Shown here piece by piece: positions 15,614 through 18,250 of a DNA stretch of 18,250 bases. This DNA comes from CBFIJI01 sp965662885. GTDB taxonomy: Bacteria > Bacteroidota > Bacteroidia > Flavobacteriales > Flavobacteriaceae. Position 1 is the stretch's first letter. The number at the start of each line of letters is the position of its first letter. The stretch lies in the NCBI GenBank assembly GCA_965662885.1, contig CBFIJI010000034.1, positions 1 through 18,250 of the forward strand, given 5' to 3'. The notes under the pieces are model-generated. The model saw nothing but the letters and a program-made list of their open reading frames with translations. It was not told the origin of the DNA and searched no databases. The translations under genes and the position numbers were made by a program.

Positions 15614-16897
15614 ATGGAATGGATTCCAATTATCATTAGTGGTCTAATATTACTGTTTGTTTTGATCATGTTCTTTAAAAAGAACCCAAACAACAACAGT
15701 GAACTAACTTCTGAACTACGCCAGTTAATCCAGCAAGAGTTTACGCAAAACCGATTGGAGTTATCCAAAAATTTACAACAAAACCGGGAAGAGTTGACGT
15801 CTAGTATCAATCGCCTTACGGAAATGCTGGCTCAAAAAGGAAAAGACGATAGAGAAGAATTGCGCAAAACGTTAAAAGATTTTCAAGAAGCCTTTTCCAA
15901 AAATGTCACGGCTTTTAATGAGATGCAAAAACAGAAGTTTGAGCAGTTAGCCCAAAAGCAAGATGAATTGGTTAAATCCACTGAATTGCGTTTGGAGCGT
16001 ATGCGGGAAACTGTGGATGAAAAGCTACATAAAACCTTAGAAGAACGTTTAGGAAAATCTTTTGAGTTGGTAAGTAAGCAACTTGTACAAGTCCAAAAAG
16101 GATTGGGAGAAATGCAAACCATTGCTTCTGGAGTTGGGGATTTAAAAAAGGTGCTTAGTAATGTTAAAACCCGTGGGGTATTGGGAGAAATTCAATTGGG
16201 AAATATTCTCGAACAAATTCTTGCGCCGAATCAATATGAAGCCAATGTAAAAACAAAAAAGAATTCCGATGCTATCGTTGAATTTGCTGTCAAACTTCCT
16301 GGGAAAGAAACTTCTGGTCAACCTGTTTTTCTTCCTATTGATGCTAAATTTCCTCAAGAAGATTATGTACGCCTTCAAACGGCCTATGATACTGGAGATA
16401 CTTTGGCTATTGAGGCCTCTATTAAAGCCTTATTACAGTCCGTCAAAAAGTTTGCAAAAGATATTTCTTCAAAATATCTAGACCCACCTTATACCACCGA
16501 TTTTGGAATCATGTTTTTACCAGTTGAAGGCCTCTTTGCAGAGGTGGTTCGTCAACCCGATATGATTGCACTCTTGCAACGGGAATACAAAATTGTGGTA
16601 ACGGGACCAACTACGCTAGCTGCAATGCTCAACAGTTTACAAATGGGCTTTAAAACATTGGCCATTCAAAAGCGAAGTAGTGAGGTTTGGAATGTATTGG
16701 CTGCGGTTAAAAAAGAGTTCAACACCTTTGGAGGCGTTTTGGAAAAAGCACAGAAAAAAATTAACGAGGCCAATTATGAAATTGAAACCTTAGTAGGAAC
16801 ACGAACACGAATGATGCAGTCCAAACTCAAAAATGTGGAACAGTTGGAAAGCCCCAAGACAGAGGAACCCGATGAAACGAATCTGTTGGAGCTTTAA
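15614..16897 (+). CDS. rmuC: RmuC-family protein
   Basis: A 427-residue RmuC homologue. In E. coli, RmuC limits recombination at inverted repeats and is described as a DNA recombination protein; the biochemical mechanism is not settled. Here an N-terminal membrane anchor (residues 4-22, IPIIISGLILLFVLIMFF) is followed by a long charged coiled coil (about 30-165, rich in Gln/Glu/Lys/Leu). The conserved RmuC nuclease-like domain comes next: TRGVLGEIQLGNILEQIL (about 186-203), LPIDAKFPQEDY (about 240-251), FGIMFLPVEGLFAEV (about 296-310) and GPTTLAAMLNSLQMG (about 331-345). The C-terminus is acidic. ATG at 15614 is the first codon before the membrane helix. It stands alone: a terminator-like hairpin lies upstream and a convergent gene downstream. 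Confidence 0.94.
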   Translation: MEWIPIIISGLILLFVLIMFFKKNPNNNSELTSELRQLIQQEFTQNRLELSKNLQQNREELTSSINRLTEMLAQKGKDDREELRKTLKDFQEAFSKNVTAFNEMQKQKFEQLAQKQDELVKSTELRLERMRETVDEKLHKTLEERLGKSFELVSKQLVQVQKGLGEMQTIASGVGDLKKVLSNVKTRGVLGEIQLGNILEQILAPNQYEANVKTKKNSDAIVEFAVKLPGKETSGQPVFLPIDAKFPQEDYVRLQTAYDTGDTLAIEASIKALLQSVKKFAKDISSKYLDPPYTTDFGIMFLPVEGLFAEVVRQPDMIALLQREYKIVVTGPTTLAAMLNSLQMGFKTLAIQKRSSEVWNVLAAVKKEFNTFGGVLEKAQKKINEANYEIETLVGTRTRMMQSKLKNVEQLESPKTEEPDETNLLEL

Positions 16898-16919
16898 AAA
16901 AAATAACGCATCATTTAAT

Positions 16920-16953
16920 TTTATTTCTTTAGGAAAGCGAAGCTAAAAATAAA
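16920..16953. terminator. Possible two-way terminator between rmuC and the GT2 gene
   Basis: In the 80-nt convergent gap, TTTATTTCTTTAG (16920-16932) pairs imperfectly with CTAAAAATAAA (16943-16953) around a 10-nt loop. The arms are AT-rich with T-rich 3' sides on both strands, which would suit a weak terminator in either direction. Confidence 0.3.
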
Positions 16954-16977
16954 GGGTAAATAGAAAAAGAGTAAAAC

Positions 16978-17706
16978 TTATTGAAATAGGTTGTACTTTA
17001 TTATACACCAAATCGCTCTTACCCCATCTTTCCAACCAATTTTCTTGCCCTCATCATAAGTTCTACCATAATAAGAAATTCCAACCTCGTAAATTCTAAT
17101 ATTTTTAATTTTTGAAAGTTTAGCGGTAATTTCAGGTTCAAATCCAAAGCGATTTTCTTCTAATTGGATTGATTTGATAATATTGGACTGAATCAACTTG
17201 TAGCAGGTTTCCATGTCCGTTAGGTTTAAATTAGTAAAGATATTTGATAACTGAGTAAGAAATTTATTTCCTAAAGTATGCCAAAAAAATAGAATTCTGT
17301 GTGGATTGCTTCCCATAAAACGTGAGCCGTAAACGACATCTGCAGCACCTTTTAAAACAGGTTTAATTAAGTTGTTGTATTCTTCTGGGTCATATTCTAA
17401 GTCCGCATCTTGAATGATTAGATATTCTCCTTTAGCTTTTTGAATTCCGAAACGTATAGCAGCTCCTTTTCCTTGATTTTTTTGAAATTTGAAAGAAGAG
17501 AAATTCACTTCTTTATGGGAGGAAATATATTGTTTAATTACTTCCTCGGAGTTGTCTGAAGAAAAATCATTTACAATTATTATTTCCTTTTGAATATCAT
17601 TGATTAATTGAACGTCTAAAATTTTATCCAAAATATAATGGATGGTTTTAGCTTCATTAAATACAGGAATAATTATTGATAACGTCTTTATTTTTTGACT
17701 GCTCAT
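16978..17706 (-). CDS. Glycosyltransferase family 2 (dolichyl/polyprenyl-phosphate sugar synthase-like)
   Basis: A 242-residue cytoplasmic GT-A fold enzyme of the GT2 family. It has the N-terminal IIIPVFNEAKTIHYILDKI (11-29), the nucleotide-binding IVNDFSSDNSEE (44-55), NQGKGAAIRFGIQKAKGEYL (77-96), and the metal-binding DAD (100-102) in QDADLEYDPEEY. GSRFMGSNPHR and DMETCYKL are seen in the dolichol-phosphate mannose synthase-like subgroup, which loads a sugar from a nucleotide donor onto a lipid phosphate. No membrane helix is obvious at the C-terminus. The start ATG at 17706 lies 2 nt after the stop of the upstream membrane glycosyltransferase, so the two are co-transcribed. A lipid-linked sugar made by this enzyme could serve as donor for that membrane protein; this is inference. 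Confidence 0.9.
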   Translation of the reverse strand: MSSQKIKTLSIIIPVFNEAKTIHYILDKILDVQLINDIQKEIIIVNDFSSDNSEEVIKQYISSHKEVNFSSFKFQKNQGKGAAIRFGIQKAKGEYLIIQDADLEYDPEEYNNLIKPVLKGAADVVYGSRFMGSNPHRILFFWHTLGNKFLTQLSNIFTNLNLTDMETCYKLIQSNIIKSIQLEENRFGFEPEITAKLSKIKNIRIYEVGISYYGRTYDEGKKIGWKDGVRAIWCIIKYNLFQ

Positions 17707-17708
17707 TT

Positions 17709-18250
17709 TCAGTTAAGTTCTATAATAAATGTCTTTTTAAGCACCTCTTCTCGTGTGCTGTGATTTAGGAATGGTAAACTAATTTGGGTTGCTTTAAAGT
17801 AAGGGAAGGTTTTGACTAGTTTTGTTGCTCGTTGGGTTTTTATTTGGTCGTAACCTTCTTCATCTGTATATATAAATTGACCACTAGGGGCATTTTTTAT
17901 TTCTTCTGAACTATAGGGTTTGATTAATTTTTTTGCATAAAAATTCAAGGCGTGGTGATTGATGTTATATGAATGAATGTCTAAATTATTCTTTGCGATA
18001 TGACGTCCTGCTATAGTACTAGATTGATAGGTTAATAAATTTGGATAGAAATGCACTGCCATTATTAAGTTGAAAAATAGTGCTGTAACTATTGATGGTA
18101 TAAAAAGCCGTTCTTTGGAATCTTTGAGTTTTATAAATAGGTGTATAAATAAATAATATCCAATACCTAACACAAAAAATAAATAAAGGTTTTTATGTGG
18201 AAAAACAAATGTTAAAAGCACTCCCATAGCAATCCAAAATACATGTAAGA
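17709..18250 (-). CDS. Membrane glycosyltransferase, probable GT39/ArnT-like (partial, N-terminus off the window)
   Basis: Only the C-terminal ~180 residues are in the window. The frame is open through the right edge, so the ATG at 18227 is internal rather than the start. Visible are about two and a half membrane helices (VFWIAMGVLLTFVF, then YLFFVLGIGYYLFIHLF, then IPSIVTALFFNLIMAVHF) followed by a ~115-residue soluble tail with YQSSTIAGRHIAKNN and GQFIYTDEEGYDQI. This arrangement, with the tail after the last helix, resembles lipid-sugar-using glycosyltransferases of the GT39/ArnT/PMT type; the catalytic N-terminal loops are outside the window, so the call rests on topology and on the GT2 gene 2 nt downstream. 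An O-antigen or other membrane protein cannot be fully excluded. Confidence 0.65.
   Translation of the reverse strand, partial: LHVFWIAMGVLLTFVFPHKNLYLFFVLGIGYYLFIHLFIKLKDSKERLFIPSIVTALFFNLIMAVHFYPNLLTYQSSTIAGRHIAKNNLDIHSYNINHHALNFYAKKLIKPYSSEEIKNAPSGQFIYTDEEGYDQIKTQRATKLVKTFPYFKATQISLPFLNHSTREEVLKKTFIIELN

Noticed and set aside
1..18250. Search for tRNA, rRNA, CRISPR arrays, insertion sequences, integrases and attachment sites.
   Set aside because: None seen by eye; all intergenic gaps are under 250 nt and contain no cloverleaf-like or repeat-spacer pattern.

Overview
The window reads as chromosomal DNA of a marine-type Flavobacteriaceae bacterium (Bacteroidota). Support comes from moderately AT-rich coding sequence, several copies of the Bacteroidota -7 promoter element TAnnTTTG, A-rich leaders instead of strong Shine-Dalgarno sites, a DUF5916/CBM9-type surface protein, and protein forms typical of that group (compact homogentisate dioxygenase, long aromatic amino acid hydroxylase). 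No tRNA, rRNA, CRISPR array, transposase or phage gene was seen.

Layout. (1) Positions 1-1382, minus: an ABC-F ATPase cut by the left edge. (2) Positions 1508-7686, minus: a tightly packed five-gene operon for phenylalanine/tyrosine breakdown, in transcription order hpd, phenylalanine hydroxylase, hmgA, fahA and a flavin-reductase-like protein. Gaps are 2, 10 and 9 nt, ending with a 4-nt ATGA overlap. The set converts phenylalanine to tyrosine, and 4-hydroxyphenylpyruvate via homogentisate to fumarate and acetoacetate. The aminotransferase, pterin recycling enzyme and maleylacetoacetate isomerase that the route normally needs are not in the window. (3) Positions 7876-8340, plus: a divergent MarR-type regulator. 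Between it and hpd lies a perfect 13-bp inverted repeat (7693-7720) covering the predicted hpd -7 box, which makes local repression of the operon by the MarR protein a natural hypothesis. (4) Positions 8476-10719, minus: a large exported CBM9/DUF5916 predicted outer-membrane protein. (5) Positions 10852-15373, plus: a likely four-gene unit made of a RimB-RimK fusion (protease-like domain plus glutamate ligase), an exported amidohydrolase, a PepSY membrane protein and an exported PhoD-like phosphatase. (6) Positions 15614-16897, plus: RmuC. (7) Positions 16978-18250, minus and AT-richer: a GT2 glycosyltransferase preceded by the C-terminal end of a membrane glycosyltransferase cut by the right edge, probably the end of a glycan or lipid-sugar locus.

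The points most worth following are the MarR/palindrome control of the aromatic operon, the composition of that operon (no isomerase; an extended flavin-reductase-like protein as last gene), the RimB-RimK fusion, and the promoter that overlaps the apparent start of the DUF5916 gene. Nothing here clearly amounts to a wholly new system. All family calls were made by eye from motifs, without database searches.
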